A stretch of DNA of 64,000 bases. Origin: Bartonella sp. HY038. Its GTDB lineage: Bacteria > Pseudomonadota > Alphaproteobacteria > Rhizobiales > Rhizobiaceae. The stretch's first letter is position 1. Each line of letters opens with the position of its first letter. The notes under the pieces were generated by a model. It saw only the letters and a program-made list of their open reading frames with translations, made no database searches and was not told where the DNA came from. The translations under genes were made by a program, and so were the position numbers. Of the stretch, positions 49,647 to 59,810 are shown one piece after another. The stretch covers positions 1,240,001 to 1,304,000 of the forward strand of contig NZ_CP059725.1 in NCBI RefSeq assembly GCF_014117425.1, read 5' to 3'.

Positions 49647-50735
49647 ATGGCTTTGTTCGATTTTCTAAGTGGTAAGCCCAATCCCGCAAAAATTTCTAAG
49701 CAGGCCCTTGCAGAAACAAACAAGGTAGATCCTCGAGTTGCGCAGTTTTGGCAGGAGTTTTCAAAGTTATATGCAAATTGGGATGGTGAGCCTAGTATCG
49801 ATAAAATGGAAGCTGCTAATAATTTGCTGCATGTTAATTTTCCGCAAGTCATATGTGAAGTTTCCCAAAGAATAGTGAATGGTAATGCAAAAACCGAGTT
49901 GGTTCTAACCTCTGATGGGAATGCAGCAGTACTTGATGATATCTTCGCTTTAGCTAAAGGTGCTCCACGTGATATTCCAATTTCATTATTTCGTGGCGCC
50001 ATTCTTTCAAGTAATGATATTATTTTGAATGATGATCAAGGCAATGAGGTAACGGTTGAAAATGTTACGGCACGTATCGTTTCAGATCAGAGTCGGCTAA
50101 GCTTAATTCTTTCTTATAAAGGTTTTTCTGAAAAAGATTTGTCGGATAGCCGGAAGATGTTAATGGTAATGTTGGCTGTTCATACGCTTGGTGAATTAAG
50201 GTTTATGACCTCGTTTTTCAATTGGGGTTTTACCTTTGATGGTGATAATAGCGAACAAGAAATTGCTTTGCATGATGTTAGCAAAAAACTTGATGAAATT
50301 TGGCAAAAACGCGGACGGGATGGACATTTTTCTACAACTGATGAAAGCAAATTTACTGTTTTGCGTGGTACCGATGGCGATGATAATCCAATGATTGTCA
50401 CACTAAATGTTGATGCTGATCGATTGGTAGGGGTGTCTGAATATTATAATACTCTTATTGTTGAAAATTCATTTTCTACAAAAGATGGTCTTACCATCGC
50501 CAGTGATTTTGCTGATTTGCTTGCTTCTTGTCTTGAAGTTGACCAGACGGGTCTCTTGACCCATATTGTTTTTCTTCCTGAAGCCGGTGAAAGACATTGT
50601 TATTTCAAAATTAAAAATGCAGATGCTGCCAGTCTTATGGTTGATTTGTGTCGTGTTAAATTCAAAGGAATTGGTGAAGTACGACAAACTATTGAGGCAG
50701 ATCCGTCCTGGGCGCATTATCTTCTATTTGCATAA
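49647..50735 (+). CDS. Unrecognised 362-residue cytosolic protein
   Basis: No signal peptide or membrane segment. The sequence starts MALFDFLSGKPNPAKIS, then FWQEFSKLYANWDG, and alternates with strands such as KTELVLTSDGNAAVLDDIF and LVGVSEYYNTLIVENSF. It has an acidic C-terminal half with few basic residues, and ends in SWAHYLLFA. The N-terminal FWxxF and aromatic-rich 100-residue unit recalls DUF695-like proteins, but this is a faint similarity and I would not name the family. RBS AGAGGAAAAAT precedes the ATG, so it is surely translated. It stands alone with 500 and 620 bases of spacer on either side. Confidence 0.75.
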   Translation: MALFDFLSGKPNPAKISKQALAETNKVDPRVAQFWQEFSKLYANWDGEPSIDKMEAANNLLHVNFPQVICEVSQRIVNGNAKTELVLTSDGNAAVLDDIFALAKGAPRDIPISLFRGAILSSNDIILNDDQGNEVTVENVTARIVSDQSRLSLILSYKGFSEKDLSDSRKMLMVMLAVHTLGELRFMTSFFNWGFTFDGDNSEQEIALHDVSKKLDEIWQKRGRDGHFSTTDESKFTVLRGTDGDDNPMIVTLNVDADRLVGVSEYYNTLIVENSFSTKDGLTIASDFADLLASCLEVDQTGLLTHIVFLPEAGERHCYFKIKNADAASLMVDLCRVKFKGIGEVRQTIEADPSWAHYLLFA

Positions 50736-51354
50736 ATTATCAATGTCGTCAGATAATTGATCAATTGCTGCTAAGTGCGTTTATATCAAATTTTTAAAAT
50801 AATTAAATGTGAATTAAGATTTTGAATTTTAATGATAATATTTATCGTTTGAATTAAATATTTCAAATATTGCATGTTAGTGGTGATGAAAAATAGATGC
50901 TGAATACAAATATGGATTTTAATATATAGTACTAACATTTTTTGTGGGGACTTAAAGCCTACCTTTAAAATACTGATATTGCTTGCGGGCCTTAGGGTCT
51001 GCTATCTATAGTGTAGAACCTATATTATTTCCTAATTTTTCATTATTGGGTTTTTTCAGGATAAATCAGATAGATATGCAGAGATGTAAATATATCGCAA
51101 TAAATTTAACTAATGAAGAAGAGCGGAATGTATTTTGAGTATCACTATCTTATAGTTTTATTTCAATATATTATCAATTGGCTTTTTTGCCTATTTTCTA
51201 TAGGAGCGGCCGCACTTTTAAAAATATGAATTGCTTTATTTATTAAAGGGTGATGTTTATTAAAGGTGGGTTTTTATTGTGTTTATCCAAGCGATTTTTA
51301 AAAAGACAAGTTGGGAGAGATCTCAAGATTTATTCTTGAAACTTAGGAATTAAA
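50736..51354. other. Intergenic region before the two-component pair
   Basis: 619 AT-rich bases without a recognisable gene, RNA or repeat. Likely holds the promoter for the regulator-kinase pair. Confidence 0.4.
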
Positions 51355-52041
51355 ATGGTGATTCGAGCAATTGCTGCAGATCTAATTCTAGAAGAGCCAG
51401 TTCTTTTAATTGAGGATGACCCTATGGTTTATCGCAGATTAAAGGTTCTATTATTGGCTATGGGGTATGGGGAAAATGGCATTATCCATGCTACCACTTT
51501 GAATGAGGCACGCCAGTATGTAGCCAGTTTACCCAAGATAGCGCTTGCCCTTGTTGATCTTGGGCTTCCTGATGGAAATGGAATTGATTTGATCCGCGAA
51601 TTGCGTGCTGGTGATAGCGATTTAGGAGTTCTCGTTATATCTGCTTGGAGTACGCAAGACATAATTTTTGCAGCTTTGCATGCTGGCGCAACAGGTTATA
51701 TTGTCAAAGAACGTGATGATTTGGAACTTGCACTGGCTTTGCGAAGTGTCATACGCGGAGGGGCTCCTATTGATCCATTTATAGCCCGTAAAATTATTGA
51801 AGAGTTGCCGCCAGCCAAAGTTGGTGACGATGACATGGCTGAATTAGAGAGGTTAAGTCCGCGTGAGCATGAGATCTTAATTTTGGTAGCACAAGGATTG
51901 GGCAATCAAGAGATAGCCGATCAACTTTCGCTATCGCGCTATACCATTGAATCTCATATTAAACATATATATAGGAAATTGTCCGTTTCATCTAGAACCA
52001 AAGCTATCCATACAGCACGTAGATGGGGTCTTATTTGTTAA
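51355..52041 (+). CDS. NarL/LuxR-type response regulator
   Basis: A 228-residue regulator with a 15-residue lead, a receiver domain (LLIEDDPMVYRRLKVLL, phosphoacceptor Asp68 in LALVDLGLPDGNG, switch Ser-Ala in VISAWS, Lys in YIVKERDD) and a LuxR-type helix-turn-helix (about 160-225: LSPREHEILILVAQGLGNQEIADQL). AGGAAT precedes the ATG. The gene overlaps the kinase gene by 19 bases, so the two form one signalling unit. Targets unknown. Confidence 0.94.
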   Translation: MVIRAIAADLILEEPVLLIEDDPMVYRRLKVLLLAMGYGENGIIHATTLNEARQYVASLPKIALALVDLGLPDGNGIDLIRELRAGDSDLGVLVISAWSTQDIIFAALHAGATGYIVKERDDLELALALRSVIRGGAPIDPFIARKIIEELPPAKVGDDDMAELERLSPREHEILILVAQGLGNQEIADQLSLSRYTIESHIKHIYRKLSVSSRTKAIHTARRWGLIC

Positions 52042-53891
52042 GGTTCTGTGTATTTTTTTTGATTTTTTTTATTGGACAAGTATGTGCATGGGCAAAAGAA
52101 AATGGTGATATATGTTCCGTCCAGATTTTATCGATAAAAACTGCTCGGGCTTTGCATAATGGTAATAAACCGCTTTTGAGTGAGTATTGGGTTAAAACAA
52201 CTTTACCAGATAATTGGAATTTCAAGCGTTCTAATAGTGAAAAAAAAGTCTGGTATCGTATTGATTGGCAGCAGTTATGTGAAGATGGTATCGCTACTCC
52301 AGTTACAGTTGTTTTACAATCTATTCAAATGGCCGGCGAAGTATATGTTAATGACCAGCAAATATGGCGTGACCAAAACGTTACCGAGCCTTTATCGCGT
52401 AGTTGGAATAGACCGCGATACTTCCAGTTACCTAGGAGTTATTTGCGTGAGGGGATCAATACATTATGGATTAAAGCAATTAGCGTGCCAGGCCAGCCAT
52501 TAGGTTTGGGGGGCTTTTATTTGGGTGATCCTAACAAAATGCAAATGCTTTATGATAAGCTTATTTGGAACAGTCGAACAGTTATATTGATCAATATAAT
52601 TTTAGCTGTTGCCTTAGCTATAATGCTGTTTTTTGTTTGGATCGTAGATAGGAGACAGACTGCTTATGGTTGGTATGCCATATCTATTGTTTTTTGGTTG
52701 ATTTTTATAAGCAATTTTTTAGCTACCAGTGCTTGGCCCTTTTCGAATAGCTATGTTATTGCCCGTGTCAATACAATTGCCCTACTGCTTACAACGATGA
52801 GTTTTAGTTTGTTTATTCTTCGTTTTGCTAAGCAGCGATTGTTTTATGTTGAGTGCATATTTTGGTTGGTGATTGAATTTTTAGTGGTTTTAACCTGGTT
52901 TATTGCAGATATCAATCTTTGCATAGCGCAAGTATTAAGTTTAATTATAGGAACGTTTATTTTTTTATTTGCTTGCATACAACCTCTTTGTTTTGGTTTA
53001 CGACAACGCCAAAAAGAGATTGTTTTTTTTGCATTAGGTTGGTTGCTCGTTCTTGGTGCGTATATCTATGATTTATTACTTTTGTTAAACCTTGTGTTTA
53101 ACCCAATTGCTTTAACGTCCTATGTAAGTATTTTTGTCACGCTTTACATAATATGTATAATTGGGTGGCGTCATGCGCATTATATTAAACAGATTGCATC
53201 GTTTAATGATGAGTTAAGTATAAGTGTTACAAGGGCTAAACGGGAGTTATCAGTTGTCTTGGAGCAAGAATATGCGCTTAGTATGGAAAATACGAGATTA
53301 CAAGATCGCTTGCAGATTGCCAATGATTTACATGATGGATTGGGTGGTTCTTTAGTACATCTGATGGCGTCTGTTGAGATGGCTAAGCCATTTTATAGTT
53401 CTAAAGAGGTTATAGCTATGCTAAGCCTTATTCGTAATGACTTACGACAGGCAATAGATAGTAGTTCAAGCCAAAGTGTTAAGGTTCCCGAAACTCCTCA
53501 TGAATGGCTTGCTCAAGTACGACATCGCTATTCAACTCTCTTCGAGGAGCTTGGACTTGAATTTAAATGGTACATTGAAAGATCGTGGAAAACTGTGCCT
53601 ACAGCAATTCAGTGCCTTGCTTTAACACGCTTAATTGAAGAAGCTTTAACTAATGTTATTAAGCATAGCCATGCACATTTTGTTGAAATTAGCTTAAAAC
53701 TACCAAAGAATGATGTGCTTATTCTTACTATTGAAGATAATGGCTTAGGTTTTGATGTAGAAGCTGTGGCTCAATCAGGTATGAGCATTGGTATGCGCAG
53801 TATGAAAATGCGCATTAGTCGTGTGGGGGGGCATTTAGAAGTTTTGTCAAGACCAGGGAAAACAACTTTGATAGCCACTTTAAATCTATGA
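52023..53891 (+). CDS. 7TMR-DISM sensor histidine kinase
   Basis: A 622-residue kinase: signal peptide (about residues 1-24), an extracellular sugar-binding-like sandwich domain (about 30-175, with the segment QSIQMAGEVYVNDQQIW), seven membrane helices (about 180-390), a coiled coil, then a HisKA_3 region with His437 in NDLHDGLGGSLVHL and a HATPase part with Asn544 in IEEALTNVIKHSHA and EDNGLGFD. This arrangement (7TMR-DISM) senses small molecules, often carbohydrates, through the extracellular domain. It is rare in this branch of bacteria. Start codon set from the overlap with the regulator. Confidence 0.9.
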   Translation: MGSYLLRFCVFFLIFFIGQVCAWAKENGDICSVQILSIKTARALHNGNKPLLSEYWVKTTLPDNWNFKRSNSEKKVWYRIDWQQLCEDGIATPVTVVLQSIQMAGEVYVNDQQIWRDQNVTEPLSRSWNRPRYFQLPRSYLREGINTLWIKAISVPGQPLGLGGFYLGDPNKMQMLYDKLIWNSRTVILINIILAVALAIMLFFVWIVDRRQTAYGWYAISIVFWLIFISNFLATSAWPFSNSYVIARVNTIALLLTTMSFSLFILRFAKQRLFYVECIFWLVIEFLVVLTWFIADINLCIAQVLSLIIGTFIFLFACIQPLCFGLRQRQKEIVFFALGWLLVLGAYIYDLLLLLNLVFNPIALTSYVSIFVTLYIICIIGWRHAHYIKQIASFNDELSISVTRAKRELSVVLEQEYALSMENTRLQDRLQIANDLHDGLGGSLVHLMASVEMAKPFYSSKEVIAMLSLIRNDLRQAIDSSSSQSVKVPETPHEWLAQVRHRYSTLFEELGLEFKWYIERSWKTVPTAIQCLALTRLIEEALTNVIKHSHAHFVEISLKLPKNDVLILTIEDNGLGFDVEAVAQSGMSIGMRSMKMRISRVGGHLEVLSRPGKTTLIATLNL

Positions 53892-53986
53892 TACAATCAA
53901 AATGAATTTGAATGATCAATGTCACGAACAATTAAAACTAAAACAATTATGTCTCTTATATTACATAACTGCTTTAGTTTTTTTAT

Positions 53987-55150
53987 TTAATTGGGTGCCG
54001 TACTACCTGAACGCTCGACCTCACGCCATTTTCGAACATTTTGGTTATGCTCATCTAACGTTTTGGCAAAGGCATGTCCACCAGTACCGTCAGCAACAAA
54101 ATAAAGATCTTCAGTTTTTGGTGGATTGGCAACGGCCATCAAAGCATCCTTGCCGGGAATTGCAATTGGTGTTGGCGGCAGGCCATTAATCTTGTAAGTA
54201 TTATAAGGTGTTTCCTTATCTATGTCTGAACGATATATTGGGCGCCCTGATGGCTTACCTGCACCACCAAAAAGGCCATAAATGATAGTAGGGTCTGATT
54301 GCAAACGCATATTTTTACGCAGCCGATTAACAAATACAGCTGCAACTTGTGGACGTTCCGACGCAATACCCGTTTCTTTTTCAACAATTGATGCAAGTGT
54401 TACAAATTCATTAATGTTTTTAATCGGTAAATCTGCAGCTCTTGTAGCCCAAATGTCTTTTACCAATTTGTCTTGCTTTTGTTGTAAGCGGCGCACAATA
54501 TCAGCACGAGTTGTGCCGCGTAAAAATGTCACTGTATCAGCCATTAAACCACCTTCAGGAGGCATTTTTTCGTTTGCTAAATCGCCAGTTAATATTTCAT
54601 TACTGCCAATGCGATTTAGCGCTTGGGTTACAGTCCAACCTTCTGGTATTGTTATGCTATGCTCAATAGAGCGACCTAGAACCAAGATATTCATAACATC
54701 ACGCATAGATGCGTGGGCAGGTATTTCATATTCACCTGCCTTTAGCGCCTTAGTTTTTTGTTCCCATCCAATGCCATAGACAAAGATTTGATCATTGGAA
54801 ATGATATTACTGCTAGCAAGCATTGTTGAAATTTCTTTTATACCTGTCCCAGGTTTGATCCAAATGACTTCAGCCTGTTGCAATGGGCCTTGATCATTAA
54901 ATGTCTTTTTTAAATAATAAATACCAAATCCTGCCCCTAATGCGGCAAGTATAAGGAGTGAAAAAACAAGGTTCGCTAAAATAACTAAAGGGTTACGCGC
55001 CGCTTTTGAACGCCGTCTTTTTTTGGTTTTAACGCTTTTAACCGCATTGTTGGGCTCTGGATCAACCTTGTTTGGTTCTATATTATTTTGCTCGTTTGGG
55101 GCAGGAGATGTCATTGTAGCTTCTTTATGTTTGGTTTGGACATTATCCAA
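53987..55150 (-). CDS. mltG: Endolytic murein transglycosylase MltG
   Basis: MltG cuts new glycan strands and sets their length. The 387-residue protein has a Pro/Lys-rich cytosolic lead, one TM segment (about 50-75), a LysM-like part (about 90-150) and the YceG catalytic domain with the Glu in SIVEKETGIASERPQV and the segment NRLRKNMRLQSDPTIIYG. Two starts are possible (55150 and 55114); neither has a strong site. The end overlaps no neighbour: the kinase gene converges on it at a 95-base distance. Confidence 0.93.
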   Translation of the reverse strand: MDNVQTKHKEATMTSPAPNEQNNIEPNKVDPEPNNAVKSVKTKKRRRSKAARNPLVILANLVFSLLILAALGAGFGIYYLKKTFNDQGPLQQAEVIWIKPGTGIKEISTMLASSNIISNDQIFVYGIGWEQKTKALKAGEYEIPAHASMRDVMNILVLGRSIEHSITIPEGWTVTQALNRIGSNEILTGDLANEKMPPEGGLMADTVTFLRGTTRADIVRRLQQKQDKLVKDIWATRAADLPIKNINEFVTLASIVEKETGIASERPQVAAVFVNRLRKNMRLQSDPTIIYGLFGGAGKPSGRPIYRSDIDKETPYNTYKINGLPPTPIAIPGKDALMAVANPPKTEDLYFVADGTGGHAFAKTLDEHNQNVRKWREVERSGSTAPN

Positions 55151-55518
55151 TTCAATTTCTAAATGGCTTTCAAACCAAGAATATTTTCAAGACCTTGTTG
55201 CGTCAAGATAAATTTAAATGTCGCAGTTTAATTAGATTTTGCTGCTATTTGGTTAAAATAACAAAGGCATTTGTCTTTTAGATGGCATAAGATGTCTTTT
55301 CTAGGGCTTTGAAAAAAGTAATGTGCTATAATCTGTTGCTAAGGGTGGTACATGTTGTGATTGTCCACCTACATCCATCAATTTGTTCCTTTATTGTTTA
55401 GGGATAACTCCTCTTTCCTTATCCATTTAGGCAAGGATGAATTGTATTTTATTAAAAATGCGCTAGGCGTTTTTTTTGAACTGTGTATAATTCTAGTTAT
55501 TTTATGGAAAGGAATATC
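55151..55518. other. Divergent intergenic region mltG / ridA
   Basis: 368 AT-rich bases. A TATAAT at about 55327-55332 has a poor -35, so no promoter is claimed. No gene recognised. Confidence 0.4.
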
Positions 55519-55980
55519 ATGTCAGATTTAGTTAGCCAAAGACTAAGTGATTTGGGAATTACTATACCGCAAGCCGCGGTTCCTGTTGCCAATTATGTTA
55601 CTTATGCGCAAAGCGGAAACCAGTTATTTATTTCAGGGCAATTGCCGCTCAAAGATGGAAAATTATTAGCCACAGGTAAAGTGGGGCAAGATGTTACTAT
55701 CGAAGACGCCAAAAAAGCGGCTGAAGCCTGTGCGATAAATGTTTTGGCGCAAGCACAAGCAGCACTTGGTGATCTTAATAAAATTAAGCGTGTGGTCAAA
55801 ATTGTTGTATTTGTTGCAAGTGCGCCTGATTTCTATGATATTCCGCAAGCAGCAAATGGCGCATCTGACCTATTTGTAAATGTGTTGGGTGAAGCGGGTA
55901 AACATGCGCGCTCTGCAGTTGGTGCTGCTAGCTTGCCGCTCAATGCAACAGTGGAAGTTGAAGCTATTCTAGAAATTTAA
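55519..55980 (+). CDS. RidA-family enamine/imine deaminase
   Basis: A 153-residue protein of the YjgF/RidA family, though longer than E. coli RidA. The segment [14 protein letters not shown] is at the front and the conserved [21 protein letters not shown] holds the active-site Arg at the end. RidA hydrolyses reactive 2-aminoacrylate and similar enamines made by PLP enzymes. The start at 55519 has AAAGGAA upstream; a GTG at 55483 would add 12 residues. A hairpin terminator follows. Confidence 0.93.
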   Translation: MSDLVSQRLSDLGITIPQAAVPVANYVTYAQSGNQLFISGQLPLKDGKLLATGKVGQDVTIEDAKKAAEACAINVLAQAQAALGDLNKIKRVVKIVVFVASAPDFYDIPQAANGASDLFVNVLGEAGKHARSAVGAASLPLNATVEVEAILEI

Positions 55981-55988
55981 GTTTTGAA

Positions 55989-56023
55989 GTGAAACCTCAT
56001 TTTATTAAAAAGTGAGGTTTCAC
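55989..56023. terminator. Bidirectional terminator between ridA and pyc
   Basis: GTGAAACCTCA (55989-55999) pairs perfectly with TGAGGTTTCAC (56013-56023), 11 bases, with A/T-rich flanks. It sits between convergent genes. Confidence 0.75.
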
Positions 56024-56038
56024 AGTTTTATTAAAAAC

Positions 56039-59000
56039 CTATTCAATAGTCATTAATAGGTCTTTGGCATCTATTTGGTCGCCTGGCTTAACAAAGACGT
56101 CAGCAATTATACCATCTTTTTCTGCATGAAGTGCTGTTTCCATCTTCATAGCTTCAATAGATAGCAATACATCACCGGCTTGAACCTTATTGCCAGTTTT
56201 GACTGCAACTTCTGAAACAACTCCGGGCATTGGCGCACCAATCTGATTTATATTGCCAAGCTCGGCCTTAGTTCTGGTTTTAACTGCGCCTGCATGTAGA
56301 CGATCGGGCACTTTAACGCGCCGTGGCTGGCCGTTAAGCTCAAAAAATACCGTGATCATGCCATTTTCATCGCTTTCGCCAATTGCAAGATTGCGGATGA
56401 CCAATGATTTTCCCTGTTCAATTTCAACCAATATTTCATCGCCATGGTTGAGGCCATAGAAATAAATTGGTGTTGGCAGCGTGGCAACTGGGCCATAAAG
56501 ATTGGCAGCTGCGATAAAATCAGAAAAAACTTTTGGATACATCAAATAGGAAGCAAATTCACGGTCGCTAATTTTACGATTAGCTTTTTCTTCTATTTGC
56601 TGGCGCTCATTATTAAGATCAGCGTCTTCCAATAATGCGCCGGGGCGTACTGTAAAAGCTTGTTCACCTTTTAATATTTTTTTCTGGAGTTGTTTTGGCC
56701 AACCACCTTCTGGCTGTCCCAAGTCACCGCGCATCATCGATACGACTGATTCTGGAAAAGCGATGTCCTTGTTGGGATTTTCAACATCTTCAACACTTAG
56801 ATCTTGCGATACCATCATCAAAGCCATATCGCCGACAACTTTTGATGAGGGAGTAACCTTAACAATGTCGCCGAACATTTGATTTACATCGGCATAGGCT
56901 TGGGCAACCTCGTGCCAGCGCGTTTCAAGCCCTAAGGATCTTGCTTGTTCTTTTAAATTGGTGAACTGGCCTCCGGGCATTTCATGTAGATAAACTTCGG
57001 ATGCTGGGCCTTTTAAGTCGCTTTCAAAAGCCGCATATTGTTGGCGTACCGCTTCCCAATAAAATGATACTCGCCTAATAAGATTAGTATCCAAACCGGT
57101 ATCATGATCACTTCCCTTCAACGCTTCTACGATGGAGCCAAGGCAGGGTTGCGATGTATTGCCTGAAAATGCATCCATTGCGCCATCAACGATATCCGCA
57201 CCACTTTCAATCGCTGCCAAAACAGTCGCGGCGGCAATGCCTGATGTGTCGTGGGTATGGAAATGAAGTGGCAACGCAGTTGTCTCACGCAGTGCTTTAA
57301 ATAATATGCGTGTCGCGTTTGGCTTCATCAGTCCCGCCATATCTTTGATTGCAATAATATGGGCGCCAGCTGCTTCCACTTCACGGGCGAGTTTTAAATA
57401 ATAGCCAAGATCATATTTAGGTCGAGCAGAGTTTAAAATATCGCCTGTATAACAAATAGCTGCTTCACATATTTTATTTTCTTCTAAAACGGCATCCATC
57501 GAAAGACGCATATTTTCAACCCAGTTAAGGCTATCAAAAACACGGAAAACATCAATGCCATTTTGTGCAGCTTGGCGAACAAAATATTTTACCACATTGT
57601 CGGGATAGCTTTTATAACCAACGCCATTGGCGCCGCGTAAAAGCATTTGCAATAAAATATTGGGTGCGGCTTCTCGTATTTTATTCAAACGCTCCCACGG
57701 ATCTTCAGTTAAAAACCGCATGGCAACATCAAAAGTTGCACCCCCCCAACATTCAAGCGAAAACAACTCTGATAGGCCTTTCGCGTAGGTTGGAGCGATA
57801 TTGATAATATCATGGCTGCGCATGCGGGTCGCTAATAAGGATTGATGACCATCACGCATGGTCGTATCGGTAATGAGGGCGCGTTTTTGCTCTCGTACCC
57901 ATGCTGCAAATTGTTTGGGTCCCAATTCATCAAATCTTTGCTTGGTACCAGCTTTAATCTCGTGGCTTTTGGTTTGCGGAATAACCGGTGAAGCGGCATT
58001 GGCTGCCGGTTTTGCGCGCCCTTTTGTTTCAGGATGACCATTTACGGTTACATCAGCAATATAGGTCAATAATTTACTGGCGCGATCTTGCCTTTTTACC
58101 GATTGAAAAAGCTCTGGTGTGGTGTCGATAAAGCGCGTTGTATATTTATTGGCAGCAAAATTGGGGTGGGAAATAATTGCTTCCAAAAAGGTAAGATTGG
58201 TGGCAACACCGCGAATACGAAACTCGCGTAAGGCTCGGTCCATTCGCGCAATAACTTCATCAGAAGTTGGTGCCCAAGCCGTTACTTTTTCGAGCAATGG
58301 ATCATAGAAACGCGTGATGACAGCACCACTATAGGCGGTGCCGCCATCTAAGCGAATGCCAAAGCCAGTTGCACCGCGATAAGCGATAATCCGGCCATAA
58401 TCAGGGATGAAATTTTGCTCAGGATCCTCGGTGGTAATACGGCATTGCAAGGCATGGCCATTTAGCTGAATTTGTGCCTGCGGCGGTACACCAGATTTTG
58501 CTGTACCAATGGTTTCGCCTTCAAGTAGCTTGATTTGTGCCTTAACAATATCAATACCAGTAACTTCTTCGGTCACTGTATGTTCAACTTGGATGCGCGG
58601 ATTAACCTCAATGAAATAGAATTTTTCTTCATCGGCATCCATTAAAAATTCAACTGTGCCAGCGCCAATATAATTGGTGGCATGGGCAATTTTTAAGGCG
58701 TAAGCAGCAATTTCTTGACGCTGTGTATCATTGAGATAAGGGGCTGGTGCGCGTTCAACTACCTTTTGGTTGCGCCGTTGGATAGAGCAATCACGCTCAT
58801 ATAAATGCACAGCATTGCCATGGGTATCGCCTAAAATTTGCACTTCAACGTGGCGAGCGCGCTCAACTAGCTTTTCAAGATAAACTTCATCCTTACCAAA
58901 AGCAGCTTTGGCTTCACGTTTAGCTTCTAATACTTCGCGGGCTAAATCTTCTTCCTTACGGATAACGCGCATGCCACGGCCACCACCACCCCATGAGGCT

Positions 59001-59497
59001 TTAAGCATGAGTGGAAAGCCAACGCTTTTTGCAAGTTTGGTTATCTCATCAATATTGTCGGGCAGGGGCTCTGTTGCTGGTACAACGGGAACGCCAATAT
59101 CAATAGCCAGGTTTCTTGCTGCAACCTTATTGCCTAATTGGCGCATGGTTTGTGGTTTAGGGCCAATAAACAGAATATCATTTTGCGCACAAGCTTCTGC
59201 AAATTCCGGACTTTCTGACAGCAGACCATAACCTGGGTGAATAGCATCAGCACCAGAAAGCCTGGCAACACGGATGATTTCTTCAATTGATAAGTAGCTT
59301 TCAATCGGCCCTAATTCATGCCCTAATTGTGGATCGCGGCCAATTTGATAACTTTCATCAGCCTTGAAGCGGTGAAGTGCTAATTTGTCTTCCTCCGCCC
59401 AAATAGCAACGGTTTTAATGCCCAATTCATTGGCGGCACGAAATACGCGGATAGCAATTTCTGACCGGTTTGCCACAAGTAGCTTTTTAATGCGCAT
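56039..59497 (-). CDS. pyc: Pyruvate carboxylase
   Basis: PYC carboxylates pyruvate to oxaloacetate with biotin, replenishing the TCA cycle. The 1152-residue protein has the biotin carboxylase part (about 1-460: MRIKKLLVANRSEIAIRVFR, GGGGRGMRVI), the carboxyltransferase part (about 540-830: TTMRDGHQSLLATRMRS, metal His in HFHTHDTSG), an allosteric linker, and a BCCP domain with biotin Lys in SIEAMKMETAL. The start at 59497 has GGAGG upstream; the frame is open seven codons farther. Full length, no interruption. Confidence 0.98.
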   Translation of the reverse strand: MRIKKLLVANRSEIAIRVFRAANELGIKTVAIWAEEDKLALHRFKADESYQIGRDPQLGHELGPIESYLSIEEIIRVARLSGADAIHPGYGLLSESPEFAEACAQNDILFIGPKPQTMRQLGNKVAARNLAIDIGVPVVPATEPLPDNIDEITKLAKSVGFPLMLKASWGGGGRGMRVIRKEEDLAREVLEAKREAKAAFGKDEVYLEKLVERARHVEVQILGDTHGNAVHLYERDCSIQRRNQKVVERAPAPYLNDTQRQEIAAYALKIAHATNYIGAGTVEFLMDADEEKFYFIEVNPRIQVEHTVTEEVTGIDIVKAQIKLLEGETIGTAKSGVPPQAQIQLNGHALQCRITTEDPEQNFIPDYGRIIAYRGATGFGIRLDGGTAYSGAVITRFYDPLLEKVTAWAPTSDEVIARMDRALREFRIRGVATNLTFLEAIISHPNFAANKYTTRFIDTTPELFQSVKRQDRASKLLTYIADVTVNGHPETKGRAKPAANAASPVIPQTKSHEIKAGTKQRFDELGPKQFAAWVREQKRALITDTTMRDGHQSLLATRMRSHDIINIAPTYAKGLSELFSLECWGGATFDVAMRFLTEDPWERLNKIREAAPNILLQMLLRGANGVGYKSYPDNVVKYFVRQAAQNGIDVFRVFDSLNWVENMRLSMDAVLEENKICEAAICYTGDILNSARPKYDLGYYLKLAREVEAAGAHIIAIKDMAGLMKPNATRILFKALRETTALPLHFHTHDTSGIAAATVLAAIESGADIVDGAMDAFSGNTSQPCLGSIVEALKGSDHDTGLDTNLIRRVSFYWEAVRQQYAAFESDLKGPASEVYLHEMPGGQFTNLKEQARSLGLETRWHEVAQAYADVNQMFGDIVKVTPSSKVVGDMALMMVSQDLSVEDVENPNKDIAFPESVVSMMRGDLGQPEGGWPKQLQKKILKGEQAFTVRPGALLEDADLNNERQQIEEKANRKISDREFASYLMYPKVFSDFIAAANLYGPVATLPTPIYFYGLNHGDEILVEIEQGKSLVIRNLAIGESDENGMITVFFELNGQPRRVKVPDRLHAGAVKTRTKAELGNINQIGAPMPGVVSEVAVKTGNKVQAGDVLLSIEAMKMETALHAEKDGIIADVFVKPGDQIDAKDLLMTIE

Positions 59498-59810
59498 TAT
59501 TAAGTTCCTCCCAAGCATATATGCTTATATTTAAATAATATAGTTGCCGATAAAGCAAGAGAAACAAAATAGAAAATATAACATTTATTTGTATTGTGCA
59601 ATTTTATATGTATATATTTATTTTTTTGGTTGGTTTATATTTGTGAATGTTTAAATAAGAGTGCGAGACTTTTTATAAGCTGTTTTAGTTGCGCCAAATT
59701 TTTTTTAACTTGTTCGGTACAACATGCTAATAAGAAAAGACTGGAATATGCTTATAAAAAGCTCTAAATGGGCGATTTAAGAGATAGTCTTGTAAGGTTT
59801 TGGAGTTGTG
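59498..59810. other. Divergent intergenic region pyc / purU
   Basis: 313 AT-rich bases that should hold both promoters. Nothing specific can be supported. Confidence 0.4.
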
